A stretch of 64,000 nucleotides of DNA, from the NCBI GenBank assembly GCA_021292165.1, contig CM037877.1, positions 212,020,715 to 212,084,714 of the forward strand, written 5' to 3'. This document shows, one piece after another, positions 23,001 to 35,300 of the stretch (position 1 is the stretch's first letter; each line of letters starts with the position of its first letter). The position numbers were made by a program, and so were the translations under genes. Origin of the DNA: Shinisaurus crocodilurus. Lineage: Eukaryota; Chordata; Lepidosauria; Squamata; Shinisauridae. The notes under the pieces are model-generated. The model saw nothing but the letters and a program-made list of their open reading frames with translations, ran no database searches and was not told where the DNA came from.

Positions 23001-26000
23001 GTTGTTGTTGCTGCTGCTTCTGTTGTCATTGGTGTCAAACACACAGTGTACATACTGCAAGGACACACAATTAAGCCTCGGTGTGTGTGTATGTGTGTGA
23101 CTTCCAGCGTACACACCATCATTTTAAAAAAGTATATATATATATATACACATACACTCCTCTCACACATTACAGGGTATGTCAGGATGTGTGCTAACTT
23201 TACAACATGTGAAATGCCCCACGGACAGCACAATGCACGTCTGTCTTGTTACATAAATGAGCAGTTGCTCTCTTCAGCAGAAGTTTGTTACTAGGACTCA
23301 TCTAGAATACAAATCCCTGTATACATCCCTAGAGTTATACCTTGTGGACTCCTACTATCTTCTGGGTTGTCCTCTTCAGTAGTTTCTGCGGCTCCATTTT
23401 CATTGGGTTCCTCTTTTTCTCCCATATGAGCACACTGAATAGCATCTTCCGTGCTTAGATTTCCAATGTCTGTCTGCAAGGATGAGTCAACAGAGGGGCT
23501 GTTTTTCGGTGCGTTGCCTTCCTCTTCCTCTTCATCCTCCTGCTCCTCTTCTTCAGCACCCACCATCTCTGAAGGTTCTGCTTCTAAAGGGGCTATTGTG
23601 GGAGGGCATGACTTGTCGCCAAACCCCCTTTTTAATTGAAACAGAAAACAAAAAGTGGCACAATAAATCTTATTCCAAATTCCCATTTCAGCAAGAGAGA
23701 AGATCACAGCAAAAAGTCAGGACAGGACCACTTAAGATACACTGTTGCGAAGACCTATTTCCTTCACAAAAGGGAATGCCTGCTCCAAGGAAACAGGAAC
23801 AGCAGTAGATGCCTGTAGATACCTGCTCTGAAAGGATTACGGACAACCAGATTCCACATTTATTTAATGCAGGGGTGTTGAACTTCTTTCAGCTCAAGGG
23901 CCAAATTCCATTTTGTAGAAGCTCTTGGGGGCTGCATTCCAGTGGTGGGCATAGCTGAAGGCAAAAAGGGTGCAGCCAAAATACAAATAAAGCTCTTGTT
24001 GTCAGAGGCATTTCCATCCTTTAGAATGGGGAAAAAACTGCACAAAAGCCAGGAAACTACCAAATGATTGGTGATCAGGTGAAGGGAGCATGGCTGTCTG
24101 GGGAACCCCAGAGGGCTACATTTGGCCCCCAGTCCTAAGGTTCTGACCCCAATTTAATTCTATTAATGTGCAAGGGGACAGACTGCCATAACCAAAAAAG
24201 ACCTTGCTTGCATAATCCCCATCAAGTTCATACTTTTATTTTGAATGGGAATGTGACCTGAAGCCACCAAAATCTCATACCCTTTCGGCTGCACATCCCA
24301 TTTCGTGCCAAGCAGGGGGCACAGTGCAGACTCATTTTAAAGATAACCTCCTCATGCAATAAAAGTCTATGGAACCATGATTTTATATGCTCCAGTCTAG
24401 CATGTGCAAGCCATTCATGGACTTCAGCAAGAGGGAAGGGGAGACTGAGGCTAACAGGTCATAGGTGGTGCAAGAGGCTTCTACAGTGCCTTGCAGAAGT
24501 ATTCACACACCCCTTTGACTTTTCCACATTTTGTTGTGTTACCACCTGGAATTGAAATGGATTTAATTGGCATTGTTACCACTTGATGTACACAAGATGT
24601 TCAACACTGTGAAGGTGCAAAATATTTTTATTGTGGCACAAAAGTTAAGTAAACAAAAACAAACTGGCACTTGTTGGTGCTAAGTATTCACCCCCTGTGC
24701 TGTGACATGCCTAAATAAGCTCTGGTGCAACGCGCTACCTCCAGAAGTCACATACTGTAGTCGAATGGAGTCCACCTGTGTGCAATTCCAGTGCCACATG
24801 ATCTCAGATTAAATACACCTGCTCTGGAAGGCCCCAGAATTTGTCGGAGAGCATATCTAAACAAACAGCATCATGAAGACCAAGGAGCTATCAAAACAAC
24901 TCCGGGATAAAGTTATGCACAAGCACCAACCAGGGTTGGGTTATTAAAAAATATTCCAAACTATGAACATCCCCCGGAGCACCGTTAAATCCATTATTAC
25001 AAAATGGAAAAAAACATGGCTCAATCGCAACTCTGCCTAGAGAAGGCCGTCCTCCAAAATTCAGTGACCGGGTAAAGAGGGCATTAGTCAGAGAAGCAAC
25101 CAAGAGGCTAGTGGTAACTCTGAAGGAGCTGGAGAGATCCACAGCTGAGATGGGAGAAACCGTCCCTGGAACAACTCATCATCATCATCAGGCGATCACT
25201 CGTGACCGAGTAAGATTGTCTTCCAGGATAAAAGGAGGAAATTCTAAAGACGATTGTGTAGACTCTAGTGATGGGTCCGTAAGTGACTGTGGAGGCCAAT
25301 TCTAGATCCACACAGCTTCCCACAGTGAGGACACAGGTTATCAGATGGAAGATGGTCCTGTAAAGGATTCATTTGACGTGCTTTTCGCTTAGCACGTTTC
25401 TCCCTTTCACCTTGCACTCGGGCTTCTTCAAAGTCCATAGAACCCTTGTGAAAGGCCAACCTCCAGTTAGATCGTTCATGGGCCAGAGCTTCCCAGTTTT
25501 CGATGTTTATATTGCATTTTTTTAGATTAGCCTTATGAACATCTTTAAACCTCTTATATTGACCACCAATATTCCGCTTTCCATCCTTGAGTTGGGAATA
25601 AAGTAACTGCTTTGGGAGACGGCAGTCAGGCATTCGAACATAACCGGTCCACTGAAGTTGGCGTTGAAGGATTATTTTTTCAACGCTAGTAGTCTTTGCT
25701 TCTTCCAGTACACTGACATTTGTTCGCCTATCTTCCCAAGTAATTCGCAGGATTTTCCGGAGGCAACGTTGATGAAATCCTTCAAGGAAGTGGAAGTGAC
25801 GTTTATAGATAGTCCATGTTTCGCAGGCATACAATAAAGTTGGTAATACAATGGCAACACTGGTTTATGAAGCCATTGTATTACCAACTTTATTGTATGC
25901 CTGCGAAACATGGACTATCTATAAACGTCACTTCCACCTCCTTGAAAGATTTCATCCGGACTGCTCCACAAAGCTGGGGTTTACGGAAGAGTGGCAATTA

Positions 26001-29000
26001 GAAAGCCATTGTTGAAACAAACCCATATCAAAGCTTGTTTGGGATTTGCAAAAGGGCATGTGGGAGACACAGGAAACATGTAGAAAAAGATTGTCTGGTC
26101 TGATGAGACCAGAATTGAACTTTTTGGCTTTGCCACAAAACGCTATGTGTGGCGCAAAGCCAACAGTGCTCATTGCCCTGAGAACACCATCCCCAGGGTG
26201 AAACGTGGTGGTAGCATCATGTTGTGGGGATGCTTTTCCTTGGCAGGGACTGGGAAACTGGTCAGGATTGAGGGCAAGATGGATGGAGCCAAATACAGGG
26301 CAATTCTAGAGGAAAACCTGTTTCAGTCTGCAAGGGACCTGGGACTGGGGCAGAGGTTCACCTTCCAGCAGGATAATGACCCTAAATGTATGGCCAAAGT
26401 AACACTGGTTTAAAAACAAGATCCTGAAAGTCTTAGAATGACCCAGTCAAAGCCCAGACCTCCATTTGACTGAGAATCTGTGGCAAGACTTGAAAGTTGC
26501 TGTTCACCAACGGTCCCCACGCAACCTGACAGAGCTGGAGCAATTTTGCCAGGAAGAATGGGCAAACATTGCAGGATCCAGATGCACAAAGCTGATAGAG
26601 ACTTACCCAAGAAGGCTTGCAGCTGTAATTGCTGCCAAAGGTGCTTCTACCAAGTATTGACTCAGGGGGGTGAATACTTATGCAACCAACAAGTGACAGT
26701 TTTTTTGTTTACTTAACTTTTGTGCCACAACAAAAATATTTTGCACCTTCACAGAGTTGAGTATCTTGTGTACATCAAGTGGTACCAATGCCAATTAAAT
26801 CCATTTCAATTCTAGGTCGTAACACAACAAAATGTAGAAAAGACAAAGGGGGATGAATACTTCTGCAAGGCACTGTAAGGAAAGCCCTCCCCCTAACCCT
26901 GATCTGACTGGCAGGAGGAGGGGAGGAGGGTAGTGTCATGCCCCACCTGAGAGCTCAATGAGGCTCAATGGCAGAAGCCTCTCACAAGAGCTCAAGGAGA
27001 ACACTGGGTGCAGCAGTGAATGTTGAGCCTTTTATTGTATCATCGATTCTCTCATTCATTCATAGACTGTCCTATAACAGAGTTCTCCGGGCCGCACACA
27101 GCAAGAAAGGTTCAAAGTTCTCAGAGTTCTCTGAATTGGTGCTGTAAACCCAAACTTCTTTTCTTAAGTATTCTTCAAAATCATACACCTCTACTGATCT
27201 AAGATAATGGGGAAAGACCTCTACTTGTCACCCCAGAGACTTTTGTGGAACACCACCTGCCAATCAAAACTGACAGTTCAGATTCTATATATGGCTATTT
27301 ATATCCATACTTTACAATGCTCAGAGCTCACCGTTTCCTAACCTGAGTTTTGGATTTCAGCTTGCCAAAGTCTTGGATCAATACCTGGTCAAAGCTACCT
27401 ACAGCTTCACTCCCATTTTGTAAACTATTCCATTATGCACACACCATAAGTGATCCATATACGTATGCAGCACTGTGAAGCCTTTTCCTTTCATTCCAGC
27501 TGCCACCATCTCTGCAGTGGACATGGTAGCTATTCCAATGGCCACAGGGGCTCTGGAAAAAAAAATAGTATAGTATGTTTAAGGCAAATAGCAAAATTCT
27601 TACTCCATCTAAAGTAAGGTATGTATTAGCAACTCCCAGACAAGCAATCTCTTGGTTCAGGCTTGGCTGTTGGGCATGTGCTTTAGGCACATGTGTTCCC
27701 TCCTCTCCTTGCACCCCCCAATTCCCTCTTGCAGTTACAGGTACACTGTGGTAACCACAGGCTGCCATGGTGGCCAATTCAAGCAAACTATAGCTCCTAC
27801 AGGCTTTGGTTTGCCTCCAAACAAGAATTGGAAACCTACTTCAGACTGGTTCCCAGCTTGAATATGGAGGCAAACTATATGGCTTGCAGTAACGCTAGTT
27901 TGCCTGAATTGGGCATCCTGGCTTCCTGTGGTTACCACAAAACAAGAAGTGAATAAGAAGATAAAATGGAGAGGAGGAGATCATGTACACTGCCTTGGGC
28001 TCCTCGGGGGAAAGGCGGGATATAAATAAAACAAATAAATAAAAATAAAAAGTGCAGAAGGGAATAGGAACATGCAAGGGGAGGTGGGAGAGTTGAAGCC
28101 TTTAGCACATTCATGTTGGCTGGACTGGCAAATGAATAACGCCCCTCAATACATGAAAACCAACCTACTACTGGAAGCCTGGATAAGTAATCAATAGGAA
28201 TCACAGATCTTGGCACACAATAACAGTGCCAAAATAAATGGGAGGGACAGGAAGTTTTCAGCTTGCCTTTCTTTGAAACTGAGAGGGAAGGGACAACACC
28301 ATGTGCTGAGACAACACACAAAATTGTTGCCTGGATAATTCAAGGCAGCATGGACTGACCAATATAAAAATATTGGTATAAGATAGTTCACAGAGATGAT
28401 GTCCAATGGGTGGCTCTATTGTTTGCCAGATATACTCTTTGGGTTACAGAAGGCCAATTTCTATTCTGTGTTGGTTTTCCATTCCACCCGTAACTTTATT
28501 CTCTGCAGTATCAAGCTACTGGGTAAATTTACTACTCTCATCACCCTCCACCCTCCTTCATGTTTATAGGCTCTTCTTGCAACACCAGCAAGCAAAGAGC
28601 ATACAAGAAATAGACTTCCTAAAGTTCCTTGTTCATAAATCACGATTCCCAACTTTCTCTTCCTTAGAAACAAACTAATTTTTGTGATGCAGGAAAAAAG
28701 AACCACATCCAGGCTTGTGGCTGCAGAGAGTATCAAGATGGGGAGAGGTGCTTCTTCCCTCTTCTCAGCCCTTAGGGAACAAACAGACTGCGCCACTGCT
28801 ATCTGTAATGCTCCCCATCCCATAGGATGCCACATATACAGACTGTTGTCATCTCTATTGCTTTCCCCCCAAATCAAAGTTAGAAGAGGAGGAAGACAAG
28901 AATGAGCAGCATTTGCAATTATGAATCATGGTGAACTTAGACACCAATTAGGGCTGCTGCTAATTTCCCCTATTTGCATTTGCAAGATACATTCAGGCAA

Positions 29001-32000
29001 TGAGCAGAAAATATCCAGCCACACATCTCTATAAAAGGAAAGGACAGATACAAGGCTAAACTATGCATCTGGCAAATCAAAGCTGGCCCTGCTACAACTA
29101 TTACAAAGACATGCATCTTGTAATTTTCTGCCTTTATAATGGCACAATAATTTTATTTATTACATTTCTATACCGTCCAATAGCTGAAGCTCTCTGGGCA
29201 GTTCACAGACATAAAACAAGAAAATACAATATAAAAGAACATTAAAATCTTTAAGGGCGCAATCCTATTGAGATGAGAATGAGCCTCCAAACTTGGAAGA
29301 TCATGCTCATCCAATGCAGAGCAGGAGGAGTGGCAGAGGCAACGTTCAGCTCCGCATTCCTCTTGCTCTGCATTTTCACTAGACAGCCGTTTTCAGCCAT
29401 CTAATGACAGCGTCTTGGAACAGGAGGGAAGGAGGCTGCAGCGGCTTCAGGATACCTCATATCCTGACAGCTCTGGTCTCCTCGCCTCCCCCAGAAATGC
29501 CTCCTTTAGCCCCACTCCGAGGTTGCTTTCCTGACTTCAGAGAGCAGCCAACGCAGTCCTTTCCGTGCTGGCTGCAATGGGGTGGGAGAGGGGGATCGGA
29601 GCTCCAATTCCCAGCTACGAGGTCAGAGCGCTGTCTCCGACCTCAGAGCTGGGAATCCAAACTATCCTAAGGCTCCTCAGACAATGTCTAGGGGCCTTTT
29701 AGGGAATGTTTTAAGATCATTCCCTAAAAGTTTAAAATAGAACTGAAGTAAAAAAAAAAAAACAGCGTAAAAGACAGCAGCAGTGTAAAGATCTAAAAAG
29801 GCACGTTAAAAAAACACTGAAGGACTAAAAGGCCTGGGAGAATAAAAAGGTCTTCACCTGGGAGCTCCAGGCAAGCCTCTCTGAGTGGTACAGAACCTAG
29901 TTTGCACATAGAGGAGCCGAGATTCAGTCTCTGGCATTTCTGGTTAAAATGATGTCAACAAGCAGAGCTCAGAAAGACTACTGCCCAAGAACATAGAGAC
30001 TTCTGCAAGTCAGAGTGGACAATACTGGGCTACATGGACCAAGGGTGCAGCTTCCGAAGTTCATACTTACCCACCTGAAATTTTTGCTCCAAACCTATAG
30101 ACACAAATGTGGGGAGTCCTATTTTTGCTGGCCTGGTCAGATCCTGACTCAGTTCCTGAAACTTTCATTTTTTAAAATATCATTTTACTACAATGATGCT
30201 TCACAAGAAGTTTTCTTAAAGATCCATTTGTCTCCCAAGAGTTGGGGAAAAGACCTCAAAGGGTGTGAAAGAGCAGCAGCAGCACCCCTCCCCAGCCCTG
30301 CACCCTCCAGATATGTTGGACTACTACTCCCATCATCCCAAGCCAGCATGAGTTGGGAATGATGAGTCCAACACATCTGGAGGACACCAGGCTGGCTTAC
30401 ATCTAGGTTTTCTTAAATGGCATCTTGCCTGGAATCAAAGCATTCAGTATTGTTTGACATATAAACAATGCAATCTTACTGTCTTCCAAATGCACAAAAT
30501 TTAAGGAAATTTCTGAGGAACTAAAGACGTCTCAGCAAAATCGAACACATCTTCGTACAATTTTTCCTAAACAATCTGCTCAGCCTCATGCTGTTTTTCT
30601 GCTTGCAAGGAGCTTGCTTTGTTTTGTTTTACCCTCTCAAAAGAAGAATCCATTCCCAAAGAGATGAAACTTTTTAGCAGTAGAGTTCAAGAGAAATCAT
30701 ACCTGTTTCCCACCAAGGTAACAGCACAGAGAGTACCCTGTTCTACCTGAGGAAGGCCACGAGAGGGCACTATAACCCCTGGAAGCATTAGATCTGTAGA
30801 AAAGAACCTTAATTAGCATCAACAAATTTTTACAAGACAGTGAGTCACCCCATCTACCCCATTCTCTGCTCTTTAAAAAAAAACAGAAAACAGCAAAAAT
30901 TACTAACACTGCTAATTGTGTGACAAGGTACACTTCAGATTAAGCACAATCTCTTCAGCAATGAAGCCCAAAGGTGCTGACTTTGATGCCTACATGAAAC
31001 AAAGGCTTCTCTTTAATACAGCTTCAACTCTTGTTTCAAATTCATTGACCTCTCCACCACCAATTCTGCAGCCAAAGAACCAAAATGTACCCACTGGGAT
31101 GCAGATTACACAAATCAGCATCACATAGATGATTACGGTGACAAATCATGGCTCACTGTAGAGTTTTGAGTTTTTATTAGAAGCCGTGGTGATGGGGGAT
31201 ACAGTTCAGCTTGCTACTTTGGGCAGTAATAAAGCTTCTAGTGTTTGAAAGTATTTAAAGACGAGTTCAAAAGTCTGCAAAATTAGAAAGGTTTTGCCTG
31301 ATGCCTAAAAAAAAATAACAGAGTAGGCACCAGATGTGCTTTTTTGGGGAGGGAGAGCCATAACCAAAGCACTACACTGAAGAGGCCCTCTCCCTGGTCA
31401 CTACTCACTTTTATGTCAGATTGCAGAAGTGCCCAGAGAAGGGCCACAATAGAAGATATTAACACCCAGGCAAGCTGGTATGTGTTTTACTGACATTTCA
31501 TTTTCTTTCCTAAAGGCTATGTGAAGGAACAGAACTGTCCTTCTTTTTTGTATTTAATTTGGTTTTTGGATATTATGGGGTTAAATTTTTCGTTTGTGTG
31601 TGTGTATGTGTGTGTGTGTGTTTCAACCAAAAGGTTAATAATTTAGAAGTCACAGATTATAGAAGTCAGTATGTTTGCTAAGGAAGCCAAATGTTTGCAG
31701 GAGGTTCAACTGAAGGTCAGGGTAAGAACTTAGGAGATAGAAACTGGGGTTGCAAAAGTGAACAAGAAACCTCCTACCCTCCTGATTGGTTGGAGTTGGG
31801 AATGAAAAAACCTAATTTTAAGATATAAAAACCTAGGGACAGAGGGACATAAAGAAGAAGGAGAGAGGGAGAGGGAGAGGAAGAAAGAATTTTATTTAAT
31901 TTGGTTTTTGGATACACACCTTTTGTGTGTATGTGTGTATCCATTCAGCTTTTAAAACTTTCTCCTATTAGCAATTTTCTTCAGTAACATTTTAAACTTT

Positions 32001-32258
32001 GTTATTTGAAACGTTATGGTCTCTTTTCTTAACGTGCAACCCATGTCTAATAGCCAATCCCCACACTACCTCAAGTAAATACCTGAGATGCAGAAAGTTT
32101 TTTAAGGCTGGTTTGCTGGAGGCAGACAGAGAGAAAAATGATTTCCACCTGGTGGCAGTGGAAAAGGTGAAAAGAAGCACACAGCAAAAAGTAGTGGGAC
32201 ACACTATTTTGCCTATTTCCCCTTCCATTCATGGTACAGGGCATCACTGAACTGTAAC

Positions 32259-32317
<59 letters not shown>

Positions 32318-35300
32318 AACAATAACAAGTCTCCAGCACTCTGCTCAAACTGTCACCTCAATGCTAAAAAGATATTTATTTACTTGGAAGTAAATCTCAC
32401 TGTTTTACAAAAGGACCTTACTTCCAAGCAACATGCTTAGGACTGCAATTTGATCAACCAATTCAGGAGCACCAACTCCACAAAAAGGCAGATGAATGGT
32501 GCCATGCAGGCTCACTTGGAGGATCTCAGCTCAGCTCCCTTACCTGCTCCTCCTGCTAGTTTGTTCAACACAGGCGGCCATGTGGAAAAGATGGGGAGAA
32601 GACGAGGATGAGACCACAGGGTGTACACTGTCCCAAAGAGAAAACAAAATGTTTTTGAAATTTCTGCATCACACATTTTGCTAGTCTTCATTTCTCCCCA
32701 ATTTCTCTGAATGTTGTCACCATTAATCCCAGTTTAGAATCAAGAAATAAAACATGACTTGAAACCATGAGCACGTAACCCAGCCCCAGTTTCAATCTGA
32801 CCTATTGGCTAATATCTGTATTGATATGAAAGGAACATAGGAAATTGCCTGATACTGAGACAAACCATTGGGCCACCTAGCTCAGTATCGTCGCACTGAC
32901 TGGCAGCAGCTCTCCAGGGTTGCAGGCAGGATTGTTTCCCAACCCTACTTGGAGATGCCAGGGATTGAAACTGGGACCATCTGCTTGCAGAGAATGTGCT
33001 CTACTGCTGAACAATGATCCCTCCCCAGGACTCTCCTTTTTGTCATTAAGACAGAAGGAACACACTCTCTTAGCCAGGAATAATCACTGTGTATCTGTAA
33101 GAAAAAGGAACACTCAAAATTGTATCAGGGAAGAAAATGTAGTCCTTAAGTCTGCAACCCTGCATGCACACTTGCCCGGGAGAAAGTCCCATTGAAGAGA
33201 GTGGCATGTGGGGCTTACTTTAGAGTCAGCATCTATAGAAGTGCGCTGTTCTTGGAGTAGGCTGAAACACTTACCCATCTGAAGACAGGCCTGTGGCTTA
33301 TGCTGGCTCAGCTTGTCTGAGCATGGAAAGCTAAGCAGGGTCAGGCCTGGTTATTACTTGGATGGGAGACCCCTCCTCTAGTTTCCTGCATTGAGCAGGG
33401 GGTTGGACTCGATGGCCTTGTAGGCTCCTTCCAACTCTATGATCTATGAAATCTATGAAAATCTGTATCTCACCTCAGACTGATAGCAGAAGGAGCCATA
33501 CCTCAGTGGCAGAGCACCTGCTTTGCATGCAGAAGGTCCCAGGTTCAATTCCTGGCATCTCCAGGTAGGGCTAGGAGATCTTGCTTGAAACTCTGGAGAG
33601 CTGCTGCCAGTCAAGTGTCAACAATACTGGGCTAGATGGACCAACGGCTTGTCTTGATATCAAGGCAGCTTCCTATGTGCCTATGAACATATTTATATCT
33701 CATTACCATAACTGAGAAGTAGTGGAACACTCTTCTGAATTTAGATATGGGGAACTGGTATCTTAAGGCTTAAAACTGTTATACAAATTGTCCAAAGTGA
33801 AACAGAGAACCAAACTCAAACCTCCCAGTCCCAGAATAACAAACTGCCCACTCGAACATCTTTCTGTACCTGTTGGATACAGTGTTTTCTCTATTTCAAA
33901 AAGGACTGGATTCCTGCCATTGGCATAGACTGTGAGAGCCTCTCCTTTGTGAGCGTACAGCTTAATGACATTCAACTCCTCTTTATTTGGCACAACCTCA
34001 GATAGCTGTTCAGGAGTGAGGGTGGGAAACGTCGCTGCAACATCACTTCGCAGTTTCCGCCTGCAAGAGTCAATCACACATTTGTTACTGCACACCCCTC
34101 CCGAAATATAGTCAGCCCTACCATTTCATCTAGTTTCTTTTTCTGGTTGAGACCACTAATACACAGGATGTATGAGACTTTGCTTGCTTGCTTTCAGTCT
34201 ATTTATTATTAGCATTGATATTACAACACTCATGCGCATGTTTAAACAGAAAAAAGTCCTGCAACTCCCAGCATTCCCCAGACAGTATGGCTGGCTGGGG
34301 AATGCTGGGAGTTGTAGGACTTCTTTCTGTTTAAACATGCATAGGATTGTGGCTTTAATGGTTTAACTGTGTTGGAAAAAGTCAACTCCCCTCATTTAGC
34401 CCTGCATGTATAAGTTAAGCTGTAAAGAGGCCCACTTATAGGCAAGAGCTGAGCTGAAAGTGCTAAGAACTGATAATACTACACACAGTGGTAATTCACT
34501 CAGAGAGCCAGCTAGATGGGCCTCTAAGAAGAATGTGGATCCCCCCCCTTGCATAGATAAGGAAGTGTAAATTAAAGCTGACCTGTATGTGAAGGAAAAT
34601 GCCACTGTCTCAATGCACATGACAAAACACATGTAAGTCAAAACTATAAAAGCTCTCTGGAAACAAAGAGCAGGCGGAATCAGTCTTTCAGCCCTCTCAG
34701 GCTACTGGTTCCCTATTTCGCAAAATACAGGCAGACCCTGAATTAAGAACATCCGACTTACAGACAACCCATACTTAAGAACGGACTTCTGCGTTCCCCG
34801 GCACGTCATTTACGTAGAGTACCGTACATAGCGTAGTATACTACGCAATTTGCGTAATTTACGTAAATGTCGACTTTTAACGTATAGAACGCTACGCTGT
34901 TCCAACTTACATACAAATTCAACTTAAAGACATGCTTAAGTCGTAACCTGGAGACTGCCTGTAAACACTTTCCGGCAGCCAACGCCTTGTGTTGTTGTTG
35001 ATTGGGCTAAATATACCAGGTTATCGGAATCCGCAAGTTTTTGAACAACTGTATGTTTTTATCCCACCACTCCATCCAAGGCAATTCACAAAAGCATACA
35101 AACAATTCAATTACACAATTACTTTAAAAAGAGAAGATCACAATCCATTTTAAAAACAGATCATCATAAAGTCATTACCCTGTATCTTAAACTGTACATA
35201 AGTTTTCAGCACCAATATTTTCACCATACTTTTGATTCTGGTAATGATCTAAAAAGCAACAATTGCATTATAAAATTATCATTCTTTGTCTAACTTTTCA

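Larger units (their letters stand above)
24484..26875 (+). mobile_element. Tc1-like DNA transposon, inactive, split by a LINE insertion
   Basis: The ends CAGTGCCTTGCAGAAGTATT are inverted repeats flanked by TA at 24482-24483 and 26876-26877. Terminal inverted repeats extend well beyond 100 bp. Transposase remnants read on the plus strand: an N-terminal helix-turn-helix part (about 24870-25170), then, beyond the LINE, a catalytic part with GGSIMLWGCFS and FQQDNDPK (26147-26413) and ENLWQDLK (26466-26660). Stops, a frameshift and the 0.8-kb insertion make it non-functional. It lies in EIF2D intron 5, between exons 6 and 5. Confidence 0.93.

Noticed and set aside
22907..23233. 108-residue minus-strand frame rich in His-Thr
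   Set aside because: Produced by (CA)n and (TA)n-type low-complexity sequence in EIF2D intron 6.
32071..32328. Serine-run ORF on the minus strand
   Set aside because: It is the translation of the (GAT)n microsatellite.
33305..33353. Possible 5S rRNA gene
   Set aside because: Only the internal control region is similar; both ends differ and the same fused unit occurs four times with a CR1-type tail.
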